Below, in pieces: positions 14,382-21,077 of a stretch of 21,820 nucleotides of DNA. How positions within the stretch are numbered: the stretch's first letter is position 1; every line of letters starts with the position of its first letter. Position numbers and translations under genes: made by a program. Origin of the DNA: Desulfonatronospira sp964577315. Its GTDB lineage: Bacteria > Desulfobacterota > Desulfovibrionia > Desulfovibrionales > Desulfonatronovibrionaceae. The DNA is taken from assembly GCA_964577315.1 (NCBI GenBank), contig CAZNYT010000040.1, forward strand, positions 1 through 21,820, written 5' to 3'. Below the pieces are notes generated by a model that was given only the letters and a program-made list of their open reading frames with translations, did no database searches and was not told the DNA's origin.

Positions 14382-15171
14382 CATTACTACCAGGGCCAGG
14401 GAGGTCTTGTTCCAGGCGGATTTGATCCTGGCAGAGGATACCAGGCGGGCAGGAATGCTGCTCAAGGGCCTGGGCATTCAGGACAAGGCCTTCCTTAGCC
14501 TGCATGAGCACAACGAAGAGCAGCGCATGCAGCAAGTCGCGGACAAGATTAGGGCCGGGCTGGACTGCGCCCTGATCAGCGATGCAGGAACCCCGCTTAT
14601 GGCTGATCCCGGATACCGGGTTGTTCGGCATTGCCGGGATCTGGATCTGCCGGTCATTCCAGTGCCTGGGCCCTGCTCCTTCCTGGCAGCGCTGACTGCC
14701 AGCGGTTTGCCGCCTCATCCCTTCACCTTCCTGGGGTTTTTGCCCCGCAGGCAATCCGATCTGGAAAAGTTGTTTACGGATTGGAAGCACATGCAGGTAA
14801 CCCTGGTCTTTTTCGAGCGCAAGAACCGTGTTGTGGGGTCCTTGGAAACTGCCTACAAAATACTGGGCAAAAGGGAATATTGTTTGGCCCGGGAGTTGAC
14901 CAAGAAATTCGAAGAATTTATTATCGGAGAGTTGGACAATATTCAGATCCCCCAGGAATCCTTGCGGGGAGAATGTACAGTGATTATAGGGCCGCCATTT
15001 ACCCATGGCGCGGTCCATGATTCCGAATACGTAGAGGAATTGATCAGGGCTCACCTGGATCAGGGTTTAAAACCCAGGCAAGTGGTCCAGAAGGTAAAGC
15101 ACGAGGCCCGGGGCTGGAGCGGCAAGGAAATTTATGCCCTGATGCAGGGGTTGAACAGGGACGCGGAATGA
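14317..15171 (+). CDS. rsmI: 16S rRNA (cytidine1402-2'-O)-methyltransferase RsmI
   Basis: A 284-residue tetrapyrrole-methylase-fold enzyme that 2'-O-methylates C1402 in the ribosomal P-site region. Motifs in order are VVATPLGNLGDITTRA (11-26), AEDTRRAGMLL, LISDAGTPLMADPGYRVV and PVPGPCSFLAAL. The C-terminal part has FFERKNRVVGSL and the usual helical end. The ATG at 14317 lies within yraN; the conserved VVATPLGN segment starts soon after, so the overlap of 65 nt cannot be removed by a later start. It is followed 45 bp downstream by the PTS IID gene. Confidence 0.95.
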   Translation: MSKTPSNSALWVVATPLGNLGDITTRAREVLFQADLILAEDTRRAGMLLKGLGIQDKAFLSLHEHNEEQRMQQVADKIRAGLDCALISDAGTPLMADPGYRVVRHCRDLDLPVIPVPGPCSFLAALTASGLPPHPFTFLGFLPRRQSDLEKLFTDWKHMQVTLVFFERKNRVVGSLETAYKILGKREYCLARELTKKFEEFIIGELDNIQIPQESLRGECTVIIGPPFTHGAVHDSEYVEELIRAHLDQGLKPRQVVQKVKHEARGWSGKEIYALMQGLNRDAE

Positions 15172-15216
15172 CCCTTTACAGGGATTGCGTTCTCCATGCG
15201 GTGAAAAGCAGATCTT

Positions 15217-15978
15217 ATGGCCTATTTGGATTATAAATCCTTGTTTCGTTGTTTCCTGCGCAGTCAACTCATGGGCAGCGCCTTTAATACCAGGGGGCTG
15301 CAAAACATAGGCTTGGCTTTTGCTTTGGAGCCCGGTCTGCAGCGCATCTATTCCGGGGACTTCAAGGGTTTGCAAAAAGCCAGGCGGAGGCATTTAAAGC
15401 TTTACAATGCACATCCCTTTTGGAACCCTCTCCTGGTGGGCTTGTTTTTATCCCTGGAAGGAAAAATCGCCAGGCAATTGTTCCCGGCTTCCACCCTAAC
15501 CAACGTCAAAACCACTCTGGTTTACACCCTTTCCGCAATAGGGGACTCTTTTTTCAGCGGCAGTCTACTGGTGAGCTGGTCCCTGGCCACGGTTCTTTTG
15601 TTGGCCAGCGGTCAAACAGGGCTGGCCATTGCATTGGGAGCGGGATCTTTTTTGGCCCTGCAGCTGTTCAAGGCATATCTGTTCTACCAGGGATATATGC
15701 GCGGTCTTTCCTTTGTGGACCGCCTTAAGCGATGGGACCTGATTAACTGGGGGGGCAGGCTGAAAATTTTGAATTCCTTGTTGGTGCTGGGTGTTTGGCT
15801 TGTCATCTGGCCCTTTCAGTGGCATGTATTAAATTTTGTCGTGGTTTGCCTCTTGGCCCTGGGTTTGACTTGGACCTACCACAGGTTCCAATGGAGCAAG
15901 GAATTGCTGCTGATAGGCATTTTTTTGTGCACCTTCCTGATATCATGGGAACATATAGATTTTAGCCATCTCTTTTAG
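15217..15978 (+). CDS. PTS mannose-family IID component
   Basis: A 253-residue protein matching the EIID subunit of mannose/fructose/sorbose phosphotransferase permeases. The cytoplasmic N-terminal part has the typical NTRGLQNIGLAFALEPGL and RRRHLKLYNAHPFWNPLLVG segments. Hydrophobic stretches follow at about 111-158, 184-200, 204-221 and 230-244. EIID normally forms the membrane channel with EIIC and receives phosphate from EIIB and EIIA. None of those subunits is in this window. The gene sits next to ptsH and ptsI, which supports the assignment. Its start ATG has a weak ribosome binding site. It may serve a reduced or regulatory PTS, as in Desulfovibrio, where complete sugar uptake by this route is doubtful. 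Confidence 0.85.
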   Translation: MAYLDYKSLFRCFLRSQLMGSAFNTRGLQNIGLAFALEPGLQRIYSGDFKGLQKARRRHLKLYNAHPFWNPLLVGLFLSLEGKIARQLFPASTLTNVKTTLVYTLSAIGDSFFSGSLLVSWSLATVLLLASGQTGLAIALGAGSFLALQLFKAYLFYQGYMRGLSFVDRLKRWDLINWGGRLKILNSLLVLGVWLVIWPFQWHVLNFVVVCLLALGLTWTYHRFQWSKELLLIGIFLCTFLISWEHIDFSHLF

Positions 15979-15984
15979 CCCGAG

Positions 15985-16012
15985 TTGTAATGTGGCTTCA
16001 TTTTTTGATAAT
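15985..16012 (+). promoter_or_regulatory. Putative promoter of ptsH-ptsI
   Basis: TTGTAA (15985-15990), a 16-bp spacer and GATAAT (16007-16012). The start would fall near 16019, giving a very short leader before ATG 16033. It would let ptsHI be made independently of the IID gene. Confidence 0.35.
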
Positions 16013-16032
16013 TACTGGAATTGGGTACGGAT

Positions 16033-16317
16033 ATGGATAACAGCAACACCTTTGAAACTTCAATAAGTCTGTATAACGAATTTGGCTTGCATGCCAGGCC
16101 GGCGGGCCGCATAGCTAGTGCTGCCCAGCAATTTGAGTCTCAGGTTAAGATTATTCTGAACGGGAAAGAAGTTGATGCCAAGAGTATCCTGGATATTCTC
16201 AGTTTGGCCGCCCCCCAGGGAAGTGATCTTCGCATATTCGCACAGGGAACTGATGCCCAGCACGCGGTGGAACATCTCAAGGCCCTTATTCGGGATAAAT
16301 TGGGGAGAGAGGAGTAG
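16033..16317 (+). CDS. ptsH: Phosphocarrier protein HPr
   Basis: A 94-residue HPr, the small protein that passes phosphate from enzyme I to EIIA. The active-site histidine is H20 in FGLHARPAG, and the regulatory serine site is S51 in VDAKSILDIL, so control by an HPr kinase is possible if the genome encodes one. ATG 16033 was preferred over TTG 16021 because the extra four residues are outside the family pattern and TTG would lie at the predicted transcription start. The stop is immediately followed by the ptsI ATG, indicating tight coupling. Confidence 0.93.
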   Translation: MDNSNTFETSISLYNEFGLHARPAGRIASAAQQFESQVKIILNGKEVDAKSILDILSLAAPQGSDLRIFAQGTDAQHAVEHLKALIRDKLGREE

Positions 16318-18081
16318 ATGGCCAGGCGCATACTAAAAGGGATCCCGGTATCAGCAGGGCTGGCCATAGGCAAGGCTCATTTCCTGAACCGCGAATCCTT
16401 GGCCTCGGTAGTCCGGATGAATATTACCCAGGAACAGATCCCCCAGGAAAGTGCAAGGCTCCAAAGGGGGTTTAACCTGGCTCTCGAGGATTTGGAGGCC
16501 ATCCGGGATAAGGTGCCTGCAGAGCTCAAGGAGCAGGCGGCGATAATAGACTCGCATATAATGATATTGCGGGATGAAAAATTTCAAAAATCTGCCACGG
16601 AATACATAAGCAGCAGGCTGATCAATGCGGAATGGGCCCTGGAAAACGCAGTAGACGACATAGAAAAGGCCTTCAGCAAAATAGAGGACGAATACATCCG
16701 CAGCAGAATCCAGGACGTGCGCCTGGTTGCCGGACGAGTACGCAGCCATCTCCTGGGTCAGTACCAGGGCAATCCCCATGTTACCCAGAGGATGATTTTG
16801 TTCGCTCACGATCTTTCCCCGGCAGATACCGTGGAGATCAAGCTGGACAAGATCATGGCCTTTGCCACCACTACCGGGGGTAAGACCTCTCATGCCGGCA
16901 TAATCGCCAGATCTCTTCAGATACCAGCCATTGTGGGAGCAGAGGGGCTGGAAGAAATCCAGGACGACCAATTGGTTATTCTGGATGGCTTCAAGGGAAG
17001 GGTCCTTGTGGATCCGGATGAAGAGGAACTTGCCCATTATTCCGAGCTCCAGTACCGGTACAGGGAGTACCAATCCCAGGTGCAGCGTAACTGCCACCTG
17101 CCAGCCGAGACCATAGACGGCTATCAAATGCAGGTGCTGGCCAACATAGAGCTCTTTGAGGAAGTTACTGCTGTGATAGATAACGGCGGGGAGGGCATCG
17201 GGCTGTACCGGACGGAATACAGCTTTTTGAACCGGGACACCTGGCCCTCAGAGGAAGAGCTCTTCGAGGAGTACCGGGATCTGGCCTCTATTATCTATCC
17301 CCAGAAGGTAGTCTTTCGCACCCTGGACCTGGGAGCGGACAAGATCAATCCCTATTTCGGGCCAGTGAAGGAGGGCAATCCGGCCCTGGGACTGCGCGCC
17401 ATTCGATTCTGCCAACAGAACCTGGAGCTTTTCAAGAGCCAGTTGAGAGCCATCCTGCGGGCCAGCTCCCTGGGCAACGTGGCCATCATGTTTCCCATGA
17501 TTTCCGGACTGCAGGAAATCCAGGAAGTAAAGCAGATTTATCATCAGGTGCAAGAGGAGCTAAGGGCCCAGAACCTGAACTTCAATCCCGAGTTGCCCCT
17601 GGGGATCATGATCGAGCTGCCCAGCGCGGTGTTTATCGCGGATATGCTGGCCCGGGAGGTGGACTTTTTCAGTATAGGCACCAACGATCTCATCCAGTAT
17701 TCCCTGGGGATAGACCGGACCAACAAGTATGTTTCCTACCTCTACCAGCCCCTGCACCCCGCAGTCTTGAGAAGCATCAAGTACGTGATAGATGCCGGCC
17801 ACGCAGCCGGAATCGAGGTCAACCTGTGCGGGGAAGTGGCTGCGGATCCTTATTGCGTGCCCATACTCATGGGTATGGAAGTAGACTCCATCAGCCTCAA
17901 TCCTCAGGCTATACCCGGGATCAAGCGTATAATCCGCCAAACCACCATGGAGGAGTGCAAGACCCTGCTCAGGCAGGTCCTAAACAGCGACCAGGTCTTG
18001 CAAAGCAACCGCTTGGTTCGGGAAAAGATCTACACCCAGATTCCGGAGGAGCTCATGTTCTACACCTCCTTTATCGAGTAA
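16318..18081 (+). CDS. ptsI: PTS enzyme I (phosphoenolpyruvate-protein phosphotransferase)
   Basis: A 587-residue enzyme I that takes phosphate from PEP and hands it to HPr. The N-terminal HPr-binding and phosphohistidine domain carries H192 in GGKTSHAGIIARS. The C-terminal PEP-binding barrel has GIGLYRTEYSF, FRTLDLGADK, GLRAIRF, MIELPSAV, FFSIGTNDLIQYSLGIDR and the active-site cysteine C504 in NLCGEVAADP. All key residues are present, so it should be active. It begins directly after the ptsH stop with no gap. No clear terminator follows; a weak gccc/gggc hairpin with T residues lies at about 18144-18160. Confidence 0.96.
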   Translation: MARRILKGIPVSAGLAIGKAHFLNRESLASVVRMNITQEQIPQESARLQRGFNLALEDLEAIRDKVPAELKEQAAIIDSHIMILRDEKFQKSATEYISSRLINAEWALENAVDDIEKAFSKIEDEYIRSRIQDVRLVAGRVRSHLLGQYQGNPHVTQRMILFAHDLSPADTVEIKLDKIMAFATTTGGKTSHAGIIARSLQIPAIVGAEGLEEIQDDQLVILDGFKGRVLVDPDEEELAHYSELQYRYREYQSQVQRNCHLPAETIDGYQMQVLANIELFEEVTAVIDNGGEGIGLYRTEYSFLNRDTWPSEEELFEEYRDLASIIYPQKVVFRTLDLGADKINPYFGPVKEGNPALGLRAIRFCQQNLELFKSQLRAILRASSLGNVAIMFPMISGLQEIQEVKQIYHQVQEELRAQNLNFNPELPLGIMIELPSAVFIADMLAREVDFFSIGTNDLIQYSLGIDRTNKYVSYLYQPLHPAVLRSIKYVIDAGHAAGIEVNLCGEVAADPYCVPILMGMEVDSISLNPQAIPGIKRIIRQTTMEECKTLLRQVLNSDQVLQSNRLVREKIYTQIPEELMFYTSFIE

Positions 18082-18410
18082 TGGCTACGCCCCTGAATGC
18101 CTGCTTATAGCAGTCAGCTGGTAAATACGGCTGGGTAGTTTTGCCCATTTGGGGCTTTTGCAAGGTTTGCCGGTTAATTGATGGTGTATTCCCCCAGCAA
18201 TGTACACAAGTCCCCTCGGTCATGGAGGAGGCTTTCCCGAGCCAAGCCCAAGAGGCTATAACAGCCTCAGGCAGGCGCGGCAAAACCCAACCAGGCCAAA
18301 AATCACCTCTTATTGCCGTCTCTCCCCGCTCCAGGCATCTACGTCACTCCAGTTGAAACTTTCCTTTCCATGTTCTCAAGCAGTATATAATTAATGCTAG
18401 GATTTAGGTT

Positions 18411-18425
18411 GCAAAAAATTTTTGC
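18411..18425. other. Palindrome gcaaaaa-a-tttttgc
   Basis: Perfect 7-bp arms around a single A, about 80 bp upstream of a consensus -10. It could be a regulator binding site for the outer-membrane gene or a weak bidirectional terminator. Low certainty. Confidence 0.3.
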
Positions 18426-18480
18426 TCCTGGAGAAATTGCTTGAATATAGTCAGTAGTAGTGGTAAGGGACATTAACAAA

Positions 18481-18511
18481 TTGTGCAGTATCTTTTGAAA
18501 TCTACTATAAT
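18481..18511 (+). promoter_or_regulatory. Putative promoter of the YfaZ-like gene
   Basis: A consensus -10 TATAAT (18506-18511) with a weak -35 TTGTGC (18481-18486) at a long 19-bp spacing. It gives an AT-rich leader of about 85 nt ending in gggag, 8 nt before the ATG at 18603. A poor -35 suggests activator dependence. Confidence 0.45.
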
Positions 18512-18602
18512 ATGTAATAAAAGGTTAAACAATACTAAATGGTTATAAAAATTATAAATGGATGGTAAATTCAATTTTTTAAAAATCTAGGGAGTAAAAA
18601 CT

Positions 18603-19172
18603 ATGCGGGTGCTTTCCTTGCTTGCAGCTATTTTGTTGTGTCTTGTCTGGGTCTCTCCGGCCTCAGCCAATAGCGTGGATATCAACTTCAACAACGAATA
18701 CGTCCGGGCGGGATTTGCTACCGAATTGGCACAAATAGGGTACGGTACCTCCCAGTTTGATACCGGGCTACTTTATCAGGAGGACCGCAAGAACTTGGGT
18801 ATCCATGCTGGGCTGCGCTCCACAGGTGAGATAGCCACCAATATCCAGGGCGGTTTGGGCGCAAGACTGTATTATATCAACTTGGATTCCGGATCTGATG
18901 AGGTAGGTGCCCTGGGGTTGGGCGGGCATGCCCGCTGGTTTATTCAGGAGCCGCAGCAGGGTTTTGCCTTGATGGGGGAATTGCACGGCTCTCCCAGCAT
19001 CTTCAACATTATCGACGGGGAAGGCAGTTATGACGTCAATGCCCGGGTGGAGTACTTTATCTGGCCAGCTGGGGCAGTGTACCTGGGATACCACGATATA
19101 CGCTCCAAGGTGAACGGGGACTGGGAAAAGGTGGATACTGGATTTCATGTCGGGATAAATTTCAGGCTGTAG
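18603..19172 (+). CDS. YfaZ-like outer-membrane beta-barrel protein
   Basis: A 189-residue secreted protein. Residues 1-22 are a signal peptide (hydrophobic core LLAAILLCLVWV, cleavage after ASA). The mature chain alternates polar and hydrophobic residues with frequent Gly and aromatics. It ends in a beta-strand with GFHVGINFRL, as expected for an outer-membrane barrel inserted by the BAM complex. The size and pattern resemble the YfaZ family; that assignment is by overall character, not by a diagnostic motif. Its function is unknown. It is the first of three consecutive barrel-type genes; the next starts 106 bp downstream with no terminator that I can see, so the first two may be cotranscribed. 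Confidence 0.68.
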   Translation: MRVLSLLAAILLCLVWVSPASANSVDINFNNEYVRAGFATELAQIGYGTSQFDTGLLYQEDRKNLGIHAGLRSTGEIATNIQGGLGARLYYINLDSGSDEVGALGLGGHARWFIQEPQQGFALMGELHGSPSIFNIIDGEGSYDVNARVEYFIWPAGAVYLGYHDIRSKVNGDWEKVDTGFHVGINFRL

Positions 19173-19278
19173 ATTGTGGCTTTTTATGGGCGAAGAAGCC
19201 AAGCCTGTGCCAAGGAACCAATTATTGGGCTCTGCTTTATCTGAGCGCAGGTGAGTCCAAGAACCCAGAGGAGGGAGT

Positions 19279-20655
19279 ATGGGACAAAAATCCTTGATTC
19301 CGAGAACGAACCGGAGGTGGTACTTAAAAGTTTTATTTCTGCTGGCAGTGACCGGGATTCTGGCGGTGGCTCTCGCCACCAGGGCCGCGGCCTTCCCCCA
19401 GGACCCGCGCAGCCTGTCCATGGGCAACACCGGGGTGAGCTATGGACACGCCTCCCAGGCCCATATCAATAACCCGGCCCTGCTGGCGCCGGAATTCCAG
19501 CGGGACCGTTTTTCCGTGAGCGGGACCGGTGGCGTCAGGGTGGCGGATCCGGAAGACACCCGGGATGAAATTGAGGATCTGTTTGACTATACTGAGGACT
19601 TTGTGGATGCCTTGGATAAGTTCAATGAGGAGTATGGGCATATAGGTAATGATGTGGATTTGGAGGATTTGGAGGATTTGCAGCAAGCTGCCAGCTCTCT
19701 TAGCGAGCAAAGCGATAACATCCGAGCTACCTTGGATGAAATCTCGGACAAGAGACTGGTGGGCCAGGCCACTGCTGGTGTGGGCGCTGCCATGCCCGGG
19801 ATGCCCAAGGTAGGTATGTCGTTACACGGCACAGGATGGGGCTCCGCCGGTGCAGCTCTTAGACTGGACGAGAATGATTTAGAGACATTGGATGGTTTTG
19901 CCAGGGATATGAAAAAAATAAGCAATGAAGATGATGAAGATAAAATAGAAGAGATTCTTGACGAATGGTTGGAGAACGATGAAGTCCGGGATTTGACCGA
20001 GGAAGACCTGAAGTCCACTGTAGAGCTTCAGGGAGCCGTGGTTCAGGAATACGGGGCCACTTTCGCCCGGAGTTTTGATATGGTCGATCGGAACGTGGCC
20101 TTCGGTCTCACTCCCAAGCTGGTCCGTGTTTGGACCGTGGACCACGAGGCCAGCATGGAAGAGGATGAGTACGACGATTTTGAATTCGACGATATCCGAG
20201 AGGATCACACCAGCTTCAACCTGGATGCTGGTGTAGTAACCGAATTCCGGGAGAGGTTCCAAGCCGGCCTGGCTGTACACAATCTCATCCCCCAGAGCTA
20301 TGACACTGCTGAGGATAATGAAGTGGATATTGATCCCAGGGTCCGGGCCGGGGTGTCGCACCATACTTCCTGGACCACCGTGGCTTTGGAGCTGGATATA
20401 ACTGAAAATGCCCCAACAGGGATCGGATACGACACCCGGGAAATTGCCCTGGGAGCTGAATTCAACCTGTGGAGGACCTTGATGCTTAGAGCCGGTTACC
20501 GCTACAATATAGCAGCGGATAGCGCGATTGATGCCAATATCTATTCTTTGGGTCTGGGCATGCGGGTACCGCTTATCGGGCTGCAGGCCGACATAGGGGC
20601 CGCAGGAAACCCAGATGATCTGGCTGCAGGGCTGCAACTTGGGGCGCGTTGGTAA
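19279..20655 (+). CDS. TraF-like (PF13729-type) outer-membrane barrel protein
   Basis: A 458-residue exported protein. A signal peptide with a long basic N-region ends near A38 (ATRAAA). The mature start DPRSLSMGNTGVSYG and HINNPALLAP is the pattern of the TraF_2 family of FadL/PorV-like barrels. These are often annotated as conjugal transfer protein TraF, although most, like this one, are not in conjugation loci. Two highly acidic, probably helical stretches interrupt the barrel (about 92-155 and 195-250). They include an LEDLEDL repeat from a 9-bp tandem duplication. The C-terminal strands end in GLQLGARW. A strong gaggagg site precedes the ATG. Role unknown; hydrophobic-molecule transport is one possibility. 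Confidence 0.72.
   Translation: MGQKSLIPRTNRRWYLKVLFLLAVTGILAVALATRAAAFPQDPRSLSMGNTGVSYGHASQAHINNPALLAPEFQRDRFSVSGTGGVRVADPEDTRDEIEDLFDYTEDFVDALDKFNEEYGHIGNDVDLEDLEDLQQAASSLSEQSDNIRATLDEISDKRLVGQATAGVGAAMPGMPKVGMSLHGTGWGSAGAALRLDENDLETLDGFARDMKKISNEDDEDKIEEILDEWLENDEVRDLTEEDLKSTVELQGAVVQEYGATFARSFDMVDRNVAFGLTPKLVRVWTVDHEASMEEDEYDDFEFDDIREDHTSFNLDAGVVTEFRERFQAGLAVHNLIPQSYDTAEDNEVDIDPRVRAGVSHHTSWTTVALELDITENAPTGIGYDTREIALGAEFNLWRTLMLRAGYRYNIAADSAIDANIYSLGLGMRVPLIGLQADIGAAGNPDDLAAGLQLGARW
19657..19683 (+). repeat. 9-bp tandem repeat (gatttggag) inside the TraF-like gene
   Basis: Two exact copies of gatttggag plus a partial third (gatttgcag) encode repeated Leu-Glu-Asp in the acidic insert. It keeps the reading frame, so copy changes would only lengthen or shorten the insert. 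Confidence 0.75.
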
Positions 20656-20674
20656 ATTCCTGCCCCCAGGAAGG

Positions 20675-20712
20675 AAAAGCCTTGTTAAGCTTGGATTGAA
20701 TAGGCTTTTGTT
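20675..20712 (+). terminator. Possible terminator after the TraF-like gene
   Basis: Perfect 7-bp arms aaaagcc (20675-20681) and ggctttt (20703-20709) enclose a 21-nt loop. The stem supplies its own T-run on either strand. The loop is long, so efficiency is uncertain. Confidence 0.4.
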
Positions 20713-20804
20713 AACCAAACTTTGTAAGCAAATTCCTAAGAAGAACTTTTACTGTGTTTATTAACATGGACTTTGTCCGATACCTAAATAAGAAAAGAGT
20801 TGTT

Positions 20805-20844
20805 TGCCACCCCAGTAAAATGGGAAGAAATTTTACGGGGCAGG
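20805..20844 (+). repeat. Hairpin repeat, unit A
   Basis: Arms cccc-a-gtaaaat (20810-20821) and attttacgggg (20830-20840) pair over 11 bp with one bulge around an 8-nt loop. The unit resembles unit B at 20885-20923 in both sequence and fold. Confidence 0.65.
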
Positions 20845-20870
20845 CAGATCACACAGATTTACACAGATAA
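20845..20870 (+). repeat. cagat-type short periodic repeat, copy 2
   Basis: cagat, cacagat and cacagat with cagat cores 9 and 10 bp apart, the same spacing as at 894-920. It lies exactly between hairpin units A and B. Confidence 0.6.
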
Positions 20871-20884
20871 AACTATTTTTTTTC

Positions 20885-20923
20885 TGCAACCCCGGTGAAA
20901 TAAATGTGATTTCAGGGGGCAGG
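20885..20923 (+). repeat. Hairpin repeat, unit B
   Basis: Arms cccc-gg-tgaaat (20890-20901) and atttca-g-gggg (20909-20919) around a 7-nt loop. It matches unit A in layout while the stem bases differ, and it also overlaps the far end of dispersed repeat copy 3. Confidence 0.6.
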
Positions 20924-21012
20924 ATTTCAGGAGTAACTCACTAAAATTGTAAAAACTTTTGTTCTTCAACCATTAACAATTAACTGATAACAGATAACTT
21001 GTAACTCTCAAG
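20889..21012 (-). repeat. Dispersed intergenic repeat, copy 3 (inverted)
   Basis: Read on the minus strand from 21012 it begins cttgagagtta and matches copies 1 and 2 over about 50 bp with a 7-bp insertion that duplicates part of the gttatc segment. A weaker match continues through ctcctgaaa to the hairpin of unit B. The right-hand end is not sharply defined. Confidence 0.7.
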
Positions 21013-21077
21013 CTCGGAGGAAGAAAGTTGACAAGGTCTCGCCTGAGAGCTTGCAAGAAACCCAAGGAGAAAAATCC

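Larger units (their letters stand above)
18082..18602. other. Long intergenic region between ptsI and the outer-membrane genes
   Basis: A 520-bp gap of two halves. The first (to about 18350) has base composition like coding DNA. It holds two short overlapping frames, 71 codons on plus at 18141 and 70 codons on minus ending inside ptsI, neither recognisable. It also has small hairpins, ctgct/agcag near 18106 and gaggct/agcctc (18252-18268). The second half is AT-rich and contains a 15-bp palindrome and a promoter for the next gene. The first half could be a decayed gene or a mobile remnant. Confidence 0.5.
20656..21077. other. Repeat-filled intergenic region before the last gene
   Basis: A 420-bp gap with no gene; the 98-codon minus-strand frame at 21008-21304 is the shadow of the next gene. 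In order it has a possible terminator, a hairpin repeat, a cagat-type element with a poly-T run, a second hairpin repeat and the inverted third copy of the dispersed repeat. A consensus -35 TTGACA (21028-21033) lacks a good -10. Confidence 0.65.

Noticed and set aside
18071..18283. Minus-strand 70-codon frame with CVHC motif
   Set aside because: No recognisable family, it overlaps the end of ptsI, and there is no clear ribosome binding site. Kept only as part of the intergenic description.
18342..18362. CRISPR-like gttgaaac segment
   Set aside because: It occurs once, with no regularly spaced copies, so there is no array.
19279..20655. Conjugation gene cluster suggested by the TraF-like name
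   Set aside because: No other transfer genes are present, and the PF13729-type family is common outside conjugation loci.
21028..21056. Promoter for the last outer-membrane gene from TTGACA
   Set aside because: The -35 is perfect but the sequence 17 bp on (ttgcaa) is a poor -10, so no promoter was called.
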